A stretch of 64,000 nucleotides of DNA from Paracoccaceae bacterium (lineage in GTDB: Bacteria; Pseudomonadota; Alphaproteobacteria; Rhodobacterales; Rhodobacteraceae), in assembly GCA_026989055.1 (NCBI GenBank), contig JALSKC010000004.1:1-64000 (forward strand). Direction: 5' to 3'. Made by a program: the position numbers and the translations under genes. The notes below the pieces were generated by a model. The model saw only the letters and a program-made list of their open reading frames with translations. It did not search any database and was not told the DNA's origin. Shown piece after piece: positions 27,100 to 36,084 of this stretch (position 1 is the first letter of the stretch; the number at the start of each line of letters is the position of its first letter).

Positions 27100-28682
27100 C
27101 AGGCGGCCTCCCCCCCGTCGTTTGCCCCGTTGCTGACCCCGGCCATCAGCAGCCCGAGGTCGCGCTCGTCCGTGTCCGCGGGCAGGCGTTCGCCCATGAT
27201 CCGGCCGTCGAACATCACCGCGATGCGGTCCGCCAGCGACATGATCTCCTCCAGCTCGACGCTGACCAGAAGGATCGCCTTGCCGGCGTCGCGCAGCTCG
27301 ATCAGCCGCTGGTGGATGAATTCGATGGCGCCGATATCGACCCCGCGGGTCGGCTGGCCGACCAGCAGCAGATCGGGGTTGCGCTCGATCTCGCGGGCCA
27401 GCACGATCTTCTGCTGATTGCCGCCGGAAAAGCTCTTGGCCTGAAGGCGGGGATCGGGCGGGCGCACGTCGAAGCGCTGCATCTTTCCCTCCGTGTCGGC
27501 CTGGATCGCGGCGTTGTCCATGAACAGCGCGTTCTTCTGGTAGGCCGGATCGTGGTGGTAGCCGAAGGCGATGTTCTCCCAGGCGGCGAACTCCATCACC
27601 AGCCCTTCGCTCTGCCTATCCTCCGGCACATGGGCGATGCCCGCCGCGCGCCGGGCCCGACCGTTCGCCAGGCGCCCGTCCAGCGGCAGGTCGTGTCCGT
27701 TCAGCGTGATTCGCCCGGTGGCGGGCCGGTAGCCGCCGAGCACTTCCAGAAGTTCCGACTGACCGTTGCCGGCCACCCCGGCGATGCCGAGGATCTCGCC
27801 GGCGCGCAGGTCGAAGGAAACTCCCTTGAGCCGCGCCACTCCGTCCTCGTCCACCACCTTCAGGTTCTCGACCTTCAGCACGGTCTCGCCGGGGCTGGCC
27901 GGCCGCTTGTCCACCTGCAGCAGCACCTTGCGCCCCACCATGCGCTCGGCCAGATCCTCGGGAGAGGTCTCGGCGGTCCTGACGGTCGCCAGCATCTCGC
28001 CGCGGCGCATGACGCTGACGGTATCGGTGACATCCATGATCTCGCGCAGCTTGTGGGTGATCAGGATGATGGTCTTGCCCTGTTCCTTCAGCCCCCTGAG
28101 GATCCGGAACAGGTGGTCGGCCTCCGAGGGGGTGAGCACGCCGGTGGGCTCGTCCAGGATGAGGATGTCGGCCTGGCGATACAGGGCCTTGAGAATCTCC
28201 ACCCGCTGCCGGTGGCCGACCGAAAGATCCTCGATCCGGGCATCGGGATCAACGCCGAGCTCGTATTCCTCGGCCAGGGTGAGCAGGCTCCTGCGGGCAT
28301 CGGCCAGCGAATCCCGCAGCAGCGGCCCGTTCTCGGCGCCCAGGATGATGTTCTCCAGAACGGTGAAATTCTCCACCAGCTTGAAATGCTGGAACACCAT
28401 GCCGATGCCGGCGGCGATGGCATCCTGGCTGTCGTGGATCTCGGCCCTGCGGCCGTTGATGAAGATCTCCCCCGAATCGGCCCGGTAGAAGCCGTAGAGA
28501 ATCGACATCAGCGTCGATTTCCCGGCCCCGTTCTCGCCGATGATGCCGTGGATGGTGCCCCGGGCGACGGCAAGGGAAATGTCCCTGTTCGCCTGCACCG
28601 GCCCGAAGGCCTTGGAGATTCCGCGAAGCTCTATGGCCGGGGCGGCAGTTTCCTGCCGCCCCTGTCCGCCTTCACTGCCCAT
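27099..28682 (-). CDS. BMP-type (nucleoside) ABC transporter ATPase (two fused nucleotide-binding domains)
   Basis: A 527-residue double ATPase like YufO/NupO and the sugar ATPases RbsA/MglA. Domain 1: Walker A GENGAGKSTLM, signature LSVGHRQRVEILKAL, Walker B LILDEPTGVLTPSE. Domain 2: the degenerate Walker A GVAGNGQSEL, signature FSGGNQQKIVLARE and the line VGQPTRGVDIGAIEFIH. The order of strong and weak sites is normal for the family. It follows the bmp gene by 15 bases. Energises nucleoside (less likely riboflavin- or sugar-like) uptake. Confidence 0.93.
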   Translation of the reverse strand: MGSEGGQGRQETAAPAIELRGISKAFGPVQANRDISLAVARGTIHGIIGENGAGKSTLMSILYGFYRADSGEIFINGRRAEIHDSQDAIAAGIGMVFQHFKLVENFTVLENIILGAENGPLLRDSLADARRSLLTLAEEYELGVDPDARIEDLSVGHRQRVEILKALYRQADILILDEPTGVLTPSEADHLFRILRGLKEQGKTIILITHKLREIMDVTDTVSVMRRGEMLATVRTAETSPEDLAERMVGRKVLLQVDKRPASPGETVLKVENLKVVDEDGVARLKGVSFDLRAGEILGIAGVAGNGQSELLEVLGGYRPATGRITLNGHDLPLDGRLANGRARRAAGIAHVPEDRQSEGLVMEFAAWENIAFGYHHDPAYQKNALFMDNAAIQADTEGKMQRFDVRPPDPRLQAKSFSGGNQQKIVLAREIERNPDLLLVGQPTRGVDIGAIEFIHQRLIELRDAGKAILLVSVELEEIMSLADRIAVMFDGRIMGERLPADTDERDLGLLMAGVSNGANDGGEAA

Positions 28683-28697
28683 GATGAGGGGAGTCCC

Positions 28698-29687
28698 TTA
28701 CTCGACCGGGCAGGAATTGTCGGACATGTAGTCGTGCACCTGGATCTCGCCCGAGATGATCTTGGCCTTGGCATCCTCGACCGCGGCCTTGATGTCGTCG
28801 GTGAAGATCCCGGCGTTATGCTCGTCGAGCGCGTAGTCGAGCCCGCCGTTGGCCAGCCCCATGACATTGAAGCCGGTCTCCAGATCGGGGCCGTCCTTGA
28901 AGGCGTTGTAGACGGCCACGTCCACCCGCTTGAGCATCGAGGTCAGCACCGAACCCGGGTGCAGGTAGTTCTGGTTGCTGTCCACCCCGATCGAATAGAC
29001 CCCGGCATCGGCTGCCGCCTGCAGCACGCCCACGCCGGTGCCGCCGGCCGCGGCATAGATCACGTCGGCACCCTTGGCGATCTGGGCCTTGGTCAGCTCG
29101 GCGCCCTTCACCGGATCGTTCCAGGCGGCCGGCGTGGTGCCGGTCATGTTCTGGATCACGGTGGCATCCGGGTTGGTGGCCTTGACGCCCTGCACGTAGC
29201 CGCAGGCGAACTTGCGGATCAGCGGGATGTCCATGCCGCCGATGAAGCCCACGGTGCCGGTCTTCGACGCCTTGGCGGCGGCGACCCCGACGATGTAGGA
29301 GCCTTCATGCTCGTTGAACACCACCGAGCGCACGTTGGGCTGGTCCACCACCATGTCGATGATCACGAACTTGGTGTCCGGGAAATCCCGGGCCACCTCG
29401 TCCAGCGCCGAGGCAAAGGCGAAGCCGGCCATCACGATCGGGTTGTTGCCGGCTTCGGCAAACCGGCGCAGCGCCTGTTCGCGCTGGGCTTCGGACTGCA
29501 GTTCGATCTCGCGGAAGCTGCCACCGGTTTCCTCGGCCCAGCGGGTCGCCCCTTCGAAGGCGGCCTGGTTGAACGACTTGTCGAACTTGCCGCCCAGGTC
29601 GAAGATGATGGCGGGCTCGGCCAGCGCCGCCGTGGCGCTGATCGCAAGCGTGGCCGCGGCACCAAGGAATTTCTGCATCAGGGTCAT
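28698..29687 (-). CDS. BMP family periplasmic nucleoside-binding protein
   Basis: A 329-residue secreted binding protein (BmpA/Med family). The signal peptide reads MTLMQKFLGAAATLAISAT with cleavage around ALA; it is not a lipoprotein in this organism because no lipobox Cys is present. The mature part begins AEPAIIFDLGGKFDKSFNQA, where the D-x-x-FN-x-A motif marks BMP proteins, and contains FVIIDMVVDQPNVRSV and VGVAAAKASKTGTVGFIGG. The ATG is preceded by GGGAGAAA. First gene of the four-gene importer operon. Confidence 0.92.
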   Translation of the reverse strand: MTLMQKFLGAAATLAISATAALAEPAIIFDLGGKFDKSFNQAAFEGATRWAEETGGSFREIELQSEAQREQALRRFAEAGNNPIVMAGFAFASALDEVARDFPDTKFVIIDMVVDQPNVRSVVFNEHEGSYIVGVAAAKASKTGTVGFIGGMDIPLIRKFACGYVQGVKATNPDATVIQNMTGTTPAAWNDPVKGAELTKAQIAKGADVIYAAAGGTGVGVLQAAADAGVYSIGVDSNQNYLHPGSVLTSMLKRVDVAVYNAFKDGPDLETGFNVMGLANGGLDYALDEHNAGIFTDDIKAAVEDAKAKIISGEIQVHDYMSDNSCPVE

Positions 29688-29916
29688 TTCTTTCTCCCAG
29701 TCATCGTTGGCGGAAGCTGCCGGCCGAACGACCCGCGCCTCCGGTAAGCGAGCAGATCTTTTTGATCATCCGGCATTAAGGCCGCAGTGTCCGGCGAGCG
29801 TCAATAGTCTTTTTCGGGCCGTTGCGGCGCCGGGGGAGGTGCCGGGGGGGCGGCGGCCGGAAATGCCGACGCAGCCGCCGCGGTGCCGCGCGCGGCCCGC
29901 CCGGGGGGGCGGAAAG

Positions 29917-30435
29917 TCAGGGCGGGCGGGAAAGCGCCTTTTGCAGGAGCAGGGCATCCAGACGTTTCCCGTCCGGGGCCCGGTAATAGCCGCGTCGCCG
30001 CCCGGCGCGCCGGTAGCCGGCCGACGCATAGAGCGCCAGCGCGGCGGCGTTGTCCGCGGCAACCTCCAGGAACAGCTGCCGGGCGCCGGCCGTGCGAAGC
30101 GCCGATTCCAGGTCGCTCAGAAGCCGCCGCCCGATGCCGCGCCGGCGGGCCTGCGGCCGGACGGCGAGGGTGAGGATCTCGCCTTCCCCGGCCTGCGCGT
30201 GCCCCAGGGCGAACCCGTCCGGTTCGCTGATCAGCCGGGCACCGGGGCGGGCCAGAAGCGCCGCGAATTCGGCCGCGCTCCAGGGGCGCGGGATGACGAA
30301 GCAGGCAGCATGGAGACGGGCAAGTGCCTCGGGGGCGGGGGCGCGCGGCCCGCTCCGCCCCGTCTCCCGCCCTTCGCCCGGGGCGCTGCGGCCCGTGCGG
30401 CTGCCCGCCCGGTTCCCCGCCCGCGGGCCGCTCAC
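29917..30435 (-). CDS. rimI: Ribosomal-protein-alanine N-acetyltransferase (GNAT)
   Basis: GNAT acetyltransferase of the RimI type, which acetylates the N-terminus of ribosomal protein S18. The start is read as GTG 30435, overlapping the tsaB stop as GTGA, which gives 172 residues with an Arg/Gly-rich N-terminal extension of about 30 over the usual 145-150. The GNAT core is intact: ILTLAVRPQARRRGIGRRLL (acetyl-CoA loop R-R-G-I-G), QLFLEVAADNAAALALYASAGY and RRRGYYRAPDG. tsaB-rimI linkage is common in Proteobacteria. Confidence 0.85.
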   Translation of the reverse strand: MSGPRAGNRAGSRTGRSAPGEGRETGRSGPRAPAPEALARLHAACFVIPRPWSAAEFAALLARPGARLISEPDGFALGHAQAGEGEILTLAVRPQARRRGIGRRLLSDLESALRTAGARQLFLEVAADNAAALALYASAGYRRAGRRRGYYRAPDGKRLDALLLQKALSRPP

Positions 30436-31124
30436 GGCAGGAGCGCCGGGGGGGCATCGCGCGCCGGGGCGGCATCCGGCGGCCGGAGATAGAGCGGTGC
30501 CGGGCGAGGCTCCCGCTCCAGCGCGCGCCCGGCGGCGACACGCCCGATGGCAACCGGCAGGGAACAGGCCGCCTCGGCGCTTGCGCAGCCCAGCGCGGCG
30601 GCGATCCTGCCGGCCTCGTGCCCGATCACGGTGCAGCCGGGCGGGCAGAACCCCTCCGGCAGGGCGGCAGGCAGCGCATCGAGCCGGGTGCTCAGCGGCG
30701 GCGGGTTCCGGCCCGGCGCGATGCGGCCGAGGTAGAGCCTCCCGCCGCGCCCGTCGATGCTGGCGAGCACCGGCCCCGCCCGCCCGCAGGCGAGGGCCTC
30801 GAAGCCGGACACCCCGGCCGCCGGGATTCCCAGCGCCAGGGCCAGCCCGCGCGCGGCGGCCACAGAAATCCGGATGCCGGTAAAATTGCCGGGCCCGGTT
30901 CCGACGGCGAGCGCCTCCAGCGCGCGCCAGTCGGTCCCGGTCGCGGCCAGCAGTTCCTCGAGCACCGGGAACAGGCGCTCCCCCTGTCCACGGGGCATGG
31001 GCAGGATCCGTTCTGCCAGAACGCGCGTGCCGCGAAGCAGCGCGGCTGCACAATGCGCCCCCGCGGTGTCGAAGGCGAGGATCAGCGGTGCGGGCGGCGC
31101 TTCGGGCGGCAGTTCAGGCGGCAA
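30432..31124 (-). CDS. tsaB: tRNA threonylcarbamoyladenosine biosynthesis protein TsaB
   Basis: Non-catalytic partner of TsaD in making t6A at position 37 of ANN-decoding tRNAs. The 230 residues show LILAFDTAGAHCAAAL at the ASKHA phosphate-1 position, the family signature AVGTGPGNFTGIRISVAAARGLALAL and a C-terminal LYLRPPDA. It overlaps the 3' end of nfu by 11 bases and rimI by four, so nfu-tsaB-rimI reads as one operon. tsaD and tsaE are not in the window. Confidence 0.93.
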   Translation of the reverse strand: MPPELPPEAPPAPLILAFDTAGAHCAAALLRGTRVLAERILPMPRGQGERLFPVLEELLAATGTDWRALEALAVGTGPGNFTGIRISVAAARGLALALGIPAAGVSGFEALACGRAGPVLASIDGRGGRLYLGRIAPGRNPPPLSTRLDALPAALPEGFCPPGCTVIGHEAGRIAAALGCASAEAACSLPVAIGRVAAGRALEREPRPAPLYLRPPDAAPARDAPPALLP

Positions 31125-31677
31125 CCGGGCGGACCTCGACCACCTCGGGGATGTAGTGGCGCAGCAGGTTCTCGATGCCCATCTTCAGCGTCAGGGTCGA
31201 GGAGGGGCAGCCGGCGCAGGCACCCTGCATGTGCAGGTAGACGATGCCGTTCTCGTAGCCGTGGAAGGTGATGTCCCCGCCGTCCTGAGCCACGGCGGGG
31301 CGCACCCTGGTATCGAGCAGAACCTTGATCTGGTTGACGATCCTGCTGTCGGGGCCGTCTTCATGCTCGGCGTGGCCGGCGGCTTCCTGCGGGCCTTCGA
31401 GAACCGGCTCGCCGGACTGGAAGTGCTCCATGATCGCGCCCAGTATCGCCGGCTTGATGTGATCCCACTGAACCGCTTCCGCCTTGGTCACGGTCACGAA
31501 GTCGGTGCCGAAGAAGACGGCCTGCACGCCATCGACCGCGAAGATGCGCCGGGCCAGCGGAGATTTCCCGGCCGCTTCGGCGGACAGGAAATCGGCGGTG
31601 CCGGTTTCCAGCACGGTCTGCCCGGGCAGGAATTTCAGCGTGGCCGGGTTGGGGGTGGATTCGGTCTGGATGAACAT
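31114..31677 (-). CDS. NifU family Fe-S carrier (Nfu)
   Basis: A 187-residue scaffold/carrier that passes 4Fe-4S clusters to target proteins. The N-terminal Nfu_N domain (1-90, MFIQTESTPNPATLKFLPG) precedes a C-terminal NifU domain whose CxxC cluster ligands are in GACAGCPSSTLTLKMGIENL. This is the mitochondrial/alphaproteobacterial Nfu1 type. ATG 31677 is preceded by AGGAT. Downstream overlap with tsaB links it to the tRNA-modification genes. Confidence 0.93.
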   Translation of the reverse strand: MFIQTESTPNPATLKFLPGQTVLETGTADFLSAEAAGKSPLARRIFAVDGVQAVFFGTDFVTVTKAEAVQWDHIKPAILGAIMEHFQSGEPVLEGPQEAAGHAEHEDGPDSRIVNQIKVLLDTRVRPAVAQDGGDITFHGYENGIVYLHMQGACAGCPSSTLTLKMGIENLLRHYIPEVVEVRPVAA

Positions 31678-31776
31678 TTCACGATCCTTTCGTCACCTGC
31701 CGGATATGCGCCCGCCGCCGGCGCAAGTCAAGATTTCGGAGGCCGCGGCCGGGGCGGCGGGGGCGCGGAGCGCCCG

Positions 31777-32232
31777 TCAGGTGATCGCCTCGAGCCGTTC
31801 GCGCGACAGCTCGCCCGGCACGATGGTGATCGGCACCGGCAGGTTGCCCGACGACCTGCTGAGCTGGGTGACCAGCGGGCCGGGGCCGGACTTGTCCGAT
31901 CCGGCGCCGAGCACCAGTACGCCGATTTCCGGGTCGGCCTCGATCTGGGCCAGGATCTCGGCGACCGCTTCGCCCTCGCGGATCACCAGTTCCGGGTCGA
32001 TCCCCTGCTTGTCGCGCATCCACTTGGCGAAAACGCCGAAATGGGCCTCGATTCGCTCGCGCGCCTCCTCGCGCATGATCTCGCCGACCCCGATCCAGTG
32101 GTTGAACTCTTCGGGGGGGATGATCGCCAGTATGGTGACGCCGCCCCCGGTATGGGCCGCGCGCATGGCAGCAAAGCGCATGGCGTTCAGGCATTCGCGG
32201 CTGTCGTCGAGAACGACAAGGAATTTTCTCAT
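31777..32232 (-). CDS. Universal stress protein (UspA domain)
   Basis: A 151-residue single UspA domain, beginning MRKFLVVLDDSRECLNAMRF. The ATP-binding glycine motif is altered but traceable (VLGAGSDKSGPGPLVTQLS, then NLPVPITIVPG, compared with the usual G-2x-G-9x-G-S). The frame is open far upstream (to 32532), but that stretch is Arg/Pro-rich shadow of trpS and has no family match. Monocistronic between nfu and trpS. Cytoplasmic stress protein of unknown specific role. Confidence 0.85.
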   Translation of the reverse strand: MRKFLVVLDDSRECLNAMRFAAMRAAHTGGGVTILAIIPPEEFNHWIGVGEIMREEARERIEAHFGVFAKWMRDKQGIDPELVIREGEAVAEILAQIEADPEIGVLVLGAGSDKSGPGPLVTQLSRSSGNLPVPITIVPGELSRERLEAIT

Positions 32233-32494
32233 GGGCCCGGTCCTCTGCTGTTGCGGCCATGATCGTTCGCTGCGGCCATGATGGCCGAGCCCGGCAGCCA
32301 GCGCAACAGCGCCGGCCCGGCGGGGACAATTGGGCGCATCGGGCCGCTGCCCGCCGCCTGTCTGCGCCGGCCGGCAGCCGGGGGGCGCCGGGCGGGGCGG
32401 GGGGCGATGCCGCCCGCGCCTGCGTTCGCGCCGGGAAGAGGCCGCGGCGGGCGTGAGTGGCGGGCGCGGTTGCGTCTGCGCGCCGGTGGGGCAC

Positions 32495-33511
32495 TCAGCG
32501 CAGGAGCCCAACGATCTCGCAGGTCTGCGCAAGGATCGGGCGGGCGATCGCCTCGGCCCGTTCGGCGCCGCGGGCCATCAGCCGGTCCAGTTCGGCCGGA
32601 TCGGCCATCAGCCGTTTCATCTCGGTCGAGATGGGCGACAGTCTTTCCACCGCCAGCTCGGCCAGCGCCGGCTTGAACCGCCCCCAGCCGGCACCGGCGA
32701 ATTCGGCGATGACCGCCTCGGGCGTCACGTCGGCGAGGCCCGCGTAGATGGCAACCAGGTTCTTCGCCTCGGGGCGGCCTTCCAGCGCCTCGACGGTGTC
32801 GGGCAGGGGCTCGGGGTCGGTGCGCGCCTTCCGGAACTTCTTCGCGATGGTGTCGGCGTCGTCGAGCATGTTGATCCGCTCCATGTCGCTTTCGCCGCTC
32901 TTCGACATCTTCCTGCTGCCGTCGCGCAGGTTCATCACCCGCGTCGCCGGGCCCTCGATCACCGGTTCGGGGAGGGGGAAGAAGTCCGCCCCGTAGTCGT
33001 GGTTGAACTTCTGGGCGATGTCGCGGGTCAGTTCCACATGCTGTTTCTGGTCCTCGCCCACCGGCACATGGGTGGCATGGTAGAGAAGGATGTCGGCGGC
33101 CATCAGCGCCGGGTAGGCGTAAAGCCCCAGGCTGGCGTTTTCGGCGTTCCTGCCGGCCTTGTCCTTGAACTGGGTCATCCGGTTCATCCAGCCGACCCGA
33201 GCGACGCAGTTGAAGATCCAGGCGAGCTCGGCATGGGCCGAAACCCGGGACTGGTTGAACAGGACGGATCTTTCCGGGTCGATGCCGCTGGCGATCAGCC
33301 CGGCCATGACCTCGCGCGTGCCGGCGCGCAGCTCGGCCGGGTCCTGCCAGACGGTGATCGCGTGCAGATCGACCACGCAGTAGATGGTTTCCAGCCCCTG
33401 GCCCTGCATGTCCACCCAGCGCCTGATTGCGCCGAGGTAGTTGCCGAGCGTGAGCCCGCCCGAGGGCTTGATCCCGGAAAAGACGCGCGGGGTAAAGGCT
33501 TTGCCGGCCAT
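32495..33511 (-). CDS. trpS: Tryptophanyl-tRNA synthetase
   Basis: Class I synthetase charging tRNA-Trp; 338 residues, normal size. The HIGH-like motif is in [20 protein letters not shown] (residue 13 onward, G-N-Y-L-G), and the KMSKS loop is intact ([12 protein letters not shown], near 205). Other family parts: [10 protein letters not shown] and [19 protein letters not shown] 33511 lies behind GGAGTT. It is divergent from the rhomboid homologue with only 76 bases between, so both promoters must fit there. Confidence 0.96.
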   Translation of the reverse strand: MAGKAFTPRVFSGIKPSGGLTLGNYLGAIRRWVDMQGQGLETIYCVVDLHAITVWQDPAELRAGTREVMAGLIASGIDPERSVLFNQSRVSAHAELAWIFNCVARVGWMNRMTQFKDKAGRNAENASLGLYAYPALMAADILLYHATHVPVGEDQKQHVELTRDIAQKFNHDYGADFFPLPEPVIEGPATRVMNLRDGSRKMSKSGESDMERINMLDDADTIAKKFRKARTDPEPLPDTVEALEGRPEAKNLVAIYAGLADVTPEAVIAEFAGAGWGRFKPALAELAVERLSPISTEMKRLMADPAELDRLMARGAERAEAIARPILAQTCEIVGLLR

Positions 33512-33587
33512 CTGGAACTCCGATCTGGATTAATCGCTCGGGCTCGCTTACCCATGCTGTCGGGAAGCGTCAAGAAGGAGAGGCAGG

Positions 33588-34274
33588 ATGACGGGCAGCC
33601 GCGATGAAAGCCCGCTCAACCCGCTGCCGCCGGTGGTAGTGGCGCTGGCGCTGCTGATTTTCGGGGTCGAGCTGCTGTTTCAGGCCGGCAGCCGCGGTTT
33701 CGTCGGCGGGCAGGAGGCGGTTGGCTGGCGGCTGGAGGCGATCCGCTTTTACGGTTTCTTCGCGCCGGTGCTGGAATGGATGATCGAGACCGGGCGCTGG
33801 CCAGCCGAGCATCTGATGCGCCTTGTCACCTATCCGTTCGTTCATGCGGGATTCACCCATGCGCTGATGGTGATCGTGTTCCTGCTGGCGCTGGGCAAGA
33901 TGGTGGGCGAGGTATTCGGGACGGTGGCGGTGTTGGTGGTGTTCTTCCTGTCGGCGGTGGTCGGGGCGCTGGCCTATGGCCTGCTGTCGGCCAGCCCGGC
34001 GCCTCTGGTGGGCGGTTACCCGGCGGTTTACGGGCTGATCGGCGCCTATACCTTCATGCTCTGGGTCGCGCTGGCGGGGAGCGAGCGGAAGCGTATCCAG
34101 GCCTTTACCCTGATCGCGCTTCTGATGGGGTTGCAGCTGGTGTTCGGGCTGTTGTTCGGAGGCGGACGGGACTGGATCGCCGACCTGGCGGGGTTTGCCA
34201 CCGGCTTTGCCGTCAGCTTCCTGCTGGTGCCGGGGGTCTGGCGGCGGATCCTGGCACGGCTGCGCGACCGCTAG
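33588..34274 (+). CDS. Rhomboid-family membrane protein, predicted inactive (pseudoprotease)
   Basis: A 228-residue protein with six predicted helices and the rhomboid fold: the HAGFTHALM segment corresponds to the H-x-x-x-x-H loop of helix 2, and VYGLIGAYTF to the helix 4 GxSG region. The catalytic Ser position reads G-G-Y-P (Tyr144-Pro145) instead of G-x-S-G, the helix 6 histidine position is Asp199 (WIADLAGF instead of AHxGG), and the oxyanion Asn of helix 2 is Val. The intact reading frame and the good Shine-Dalgarno (AAGGAGAGG) argue for a functional non-proteolytic protein. A CGACCG-CGGTCG hairpin spans the stop codon (34265-34283). Confidence 0.85.
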   Translation: MTGSRDESPLNPLPPVVVALALLIFGVELLFQAGSRGFVGGQEAVGWRLEAIRFYGFFAPVLEWMIETGRWPAEHLMRLVTYPFVHAGFTHALMVIVFLLALGKMVGEVFGTVAVLVVFFLSAVVGALAYGLLSASPAPLVGGYPAVYGLIGAYTFMLWVALAGSERKRIQAFTLIALLMGLQLVFGLLFGGGRDWIADLAGFATGFAVSFLLVPGVWRRILARLRDR

Positions 34275-34325
34275 GAACGGTCGGGCCTGCCTTCGGGGCC
34301 GTTGGCGGAAACTTCTGCTGCCCGG

Positions 34326-34356
34326 TTTCTTCCTCCCGAAATCTCCTCGGGGGGCG
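34326..34356 (+). repeat. Gene-end repeat (copy 2)
   Basis: Starts TTTCTTCCTCCCGAAATCTC about 50 bases after the rhomboid stop and continues CTCGGGGGGCGA, closely resembling the copy at 11813 (CTTCATCTTGCCGCAAATAC, then TCGGGGGTGA). It runs in the gene's orientation. It leads directly into two perfect 15-bp tandem units. Confidence 0.55.
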
Positions 34357-34377
34357 AGCCGGCGGGGGGCGAGCCGG
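34348..34377. repeat. Two perfect 15-bp tandem units
   Basis: CGGGGGGCGAGCCGG at 34348-34362 repeated exactly at 34363-34377, within the 268-bp gap between the rhomboid gene and murJ. The gap otherwise holds the two gene-end repeat copies and no gene that I can support. Confidence 0.9.
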
Positions 34378-34498
34378 CCCGCGGGGGCAGGAGAGGGCAG
34401 GCAGCTCTTGCCGTTCTTCTGTGGTTTCGAAGGTCTTGCGCCGGGTGCTGGCGCACCCGTCGTCACGCCTCGCGCTGCGCGCTCCGGCGGGATTTCAT

Positions 34499-34540
34499 GC
34501 CTCCGGCGGAGGTATTCCCGGCAAGAGGAAGGGGAAGGGG
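34499..34540 (-). repeat. Gene-end repeat (copy 3), after murJ
   Basis: On the minus strand it reads CTTCCTCTTGCCGGGAATAC, then a CCTCC-GCC-GGAGG hairpin, starting within a few bases of the murJ stop. Compare copy 1, CTTCATCTTGCCGCAAATAC: 16 of 20 bases are the same. The orientation relative to its gene is the same as in the other two copies. Confidence 0.6.
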
Positions 34541-34542
34541 AT

Positions 34543-36084
34543 TCAGCCCCGTCCGAGTGCGGAGCGCAGTTCGGCCAGCCGGAAGGCGCCGTTGAGCTGG
34601 CTGATGGCGAAGAAGCTGGCCGCCCCGGCAGTGATCAGCACTGCCAGCGCGCCGTAACGCCAGCCGGGCATCAGCAACGCCGGACCCAGCAGGTATTGGG
34701 CCAGCAGGAGAACCAGCCCCATGCCGATGGCTGACAACGCGATGCGCCTGGCGCGGTCGAGGAAGCGGGTATCGAAGCGGGCCGTTTCCCCCATCGCTCT
34801 GGCGCCGCGATGCAGCAGCCAGACCATGCTCCATCCGGCCGCCGAGGTGGCGATCGCCGCGGCGACATAGCCGACGAGCGGCGCCAGGCCGATGGCCAGA
34901 ACCGCGTTCACCACCATCGCCGCCAGCGCGTAGCGGAACGGGCTGCGGGTGTCTTCGCGGGCGAAATAGAGCGGCTGGAGCACCTTCTGCATCACGAAGG
35001 CCGGCAGGCCGAGGCCGTAGATCGCCACCACCAGCGCCGTTGCCTGAGCGTCCTGCGCGCCGAAGGCGCCGCGCTGGAACAGCACCGAGACCAGCGGGCC
35101 CGGGATCACCACCAGCGCCACGGCCGCCGGCAGGGTCAGCAGCAGGGCGAATTCCGCCGCCCGGTTCATCGCATCGCGCCCCCCCGGCCCGTCGCCCGCC
35201 GCCAGCCGGCGCGAAAGTTCGGGCAGCAGCACCACGCCGATGGCGATGGCCACCACGCCGAGCGGCAGTTGATAGAGCCGGTCGGCGAGGTTCAGATACT
35301 GGATCGAGCCTTCGAAGAAGCTGGCCACCTGCCGCCCCACCAGCAGGTTGACCTGCACCACGCCGCCGGCCAGTGCCGCGGGTGCGGCGATCACCGCCAG
35401 GCGTTTCAGTTCCGGGGTCATGCGCGGGCGGCGCGGGATCAGCCTGTAGCCGGCGCGCGCCGCGGCCCGCCAGACCAGCGCCAGTTGGGCAATCCCGCCC
35501 ACCGGCACCGCCCAGATCAGCGCGCGGCCGATATCGGCCCCCAGCGCCCAGGCCCCCAGCATCGCCCCCGACAGCACCAGGTTCAGCAGCACCGGCGCGG
35601 CGGCGGCGGCGGCGAACCGCCCGGTGGCGTTCAGCACGCCCGACAGAAGTGCGGCGAGCGAAATGAACAGGATGTAGGGAAAGGCAATGCGCCCGAAGGA
35701 TACCGCCAGCTCGAAGCGCTGATCGCCGGCAAAGCCCGCGGCCATCGCCAGCACCAGCCAGGGCATGGCGAGTTGCGCCGCCAGCGTCAGCGCGATCAGC
35801 ACCGTGGCCAGTCCCGACAGCGCGTCGCGGGCGAATTCCAGCGGCCCCTCGCCGTTTTCCAGCTTTTTCGCGAACAGCGGGATGAAGGCCATGTTGAAGG
35901 CCCCCTCGGCGAAGAACCGGCGGAACATGTTGGGCAGCGAAAAGGCCACCACGAAGGCTTCGGCCACCGGCCCGGCGCCCAGGAAGGCGGCAATCAGGAT
36001 GTCGCGCATAAAGCCCAGCACCCGGCTGGCCATGGTCCAGCCGCCGACGGTCAGAAAGCCGCGAACCAGGCGCCCCGGCGCCAC
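34543..36084 (-). CDS. murJ: Lipid II flippase MurJ
   Basis: Polytopic flippase (513 residues, about 14 helices, MATE-like fold) that moves lipid II across the membrane for peptidoglycan synthesis. Family markers: GWTMASRVLGFMRDILIAAFLG at the start, SLPNMFRRFFAEGAFNMAFIP, and VLQPLYFAREDTRSPFRYAL in the second half. The start is GTG 36084, sharing a base with the glnD stop codon (TAG), so it is translated with glnD. glnD-murJ order is common in Alphaproteobacteria. Confidence 0.95.
   Translation of the reverse strand: MAPGRLVRGFLTVGGWTMASRVLGFMRDILIAAFLGAGPVAEAFVVAFSLPNMFRRFFAEGAFNMAFIPLFAKKLENGEGPLEFARDALSGLATVLIALTLAAQLAMPWLVLAMAAGFAGDQRFELAVSFGRIAFPYILFISLAALLSGVLNATGRFAAAAAAPVLLNLVLSGAMLGAWALGADIGRALIWAVPVGGIAQLALVWRAAARAGYRLIPRRPRMTPELKRLAVIAAPAALAGGVVQVNLLVGRQVASFFEGSIQYLNLADRLYQLPLGVVAIAIGVVLLPELSRRLAAGDGPGGRDAMNRAAEFALLLTLPAAVALVVIPGPLVSVLFQRGAFGAQDAQATALVVAIYGLGLPAFVMQKVLQPLYFAREDTRSPFRYALAAMVVNAVLAIGLAPLVGYVAAAIATSAAGWSMVWLLHRGARAMGETARFDTRFLDRARRIALSAIGMGLVLLLAQYLLGPALLMPGWRYGALAVLITAGAASFFAISQLNGAFRLAELRSALGRG

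Noticed and set aside
27312-29747. An 811-codon open frame on the plus strand opposite the BMP transporter operon
   Set aside because: It has antisense composition and no domain. The minus-strand genes account for every base with clear motifs and translational coupling.
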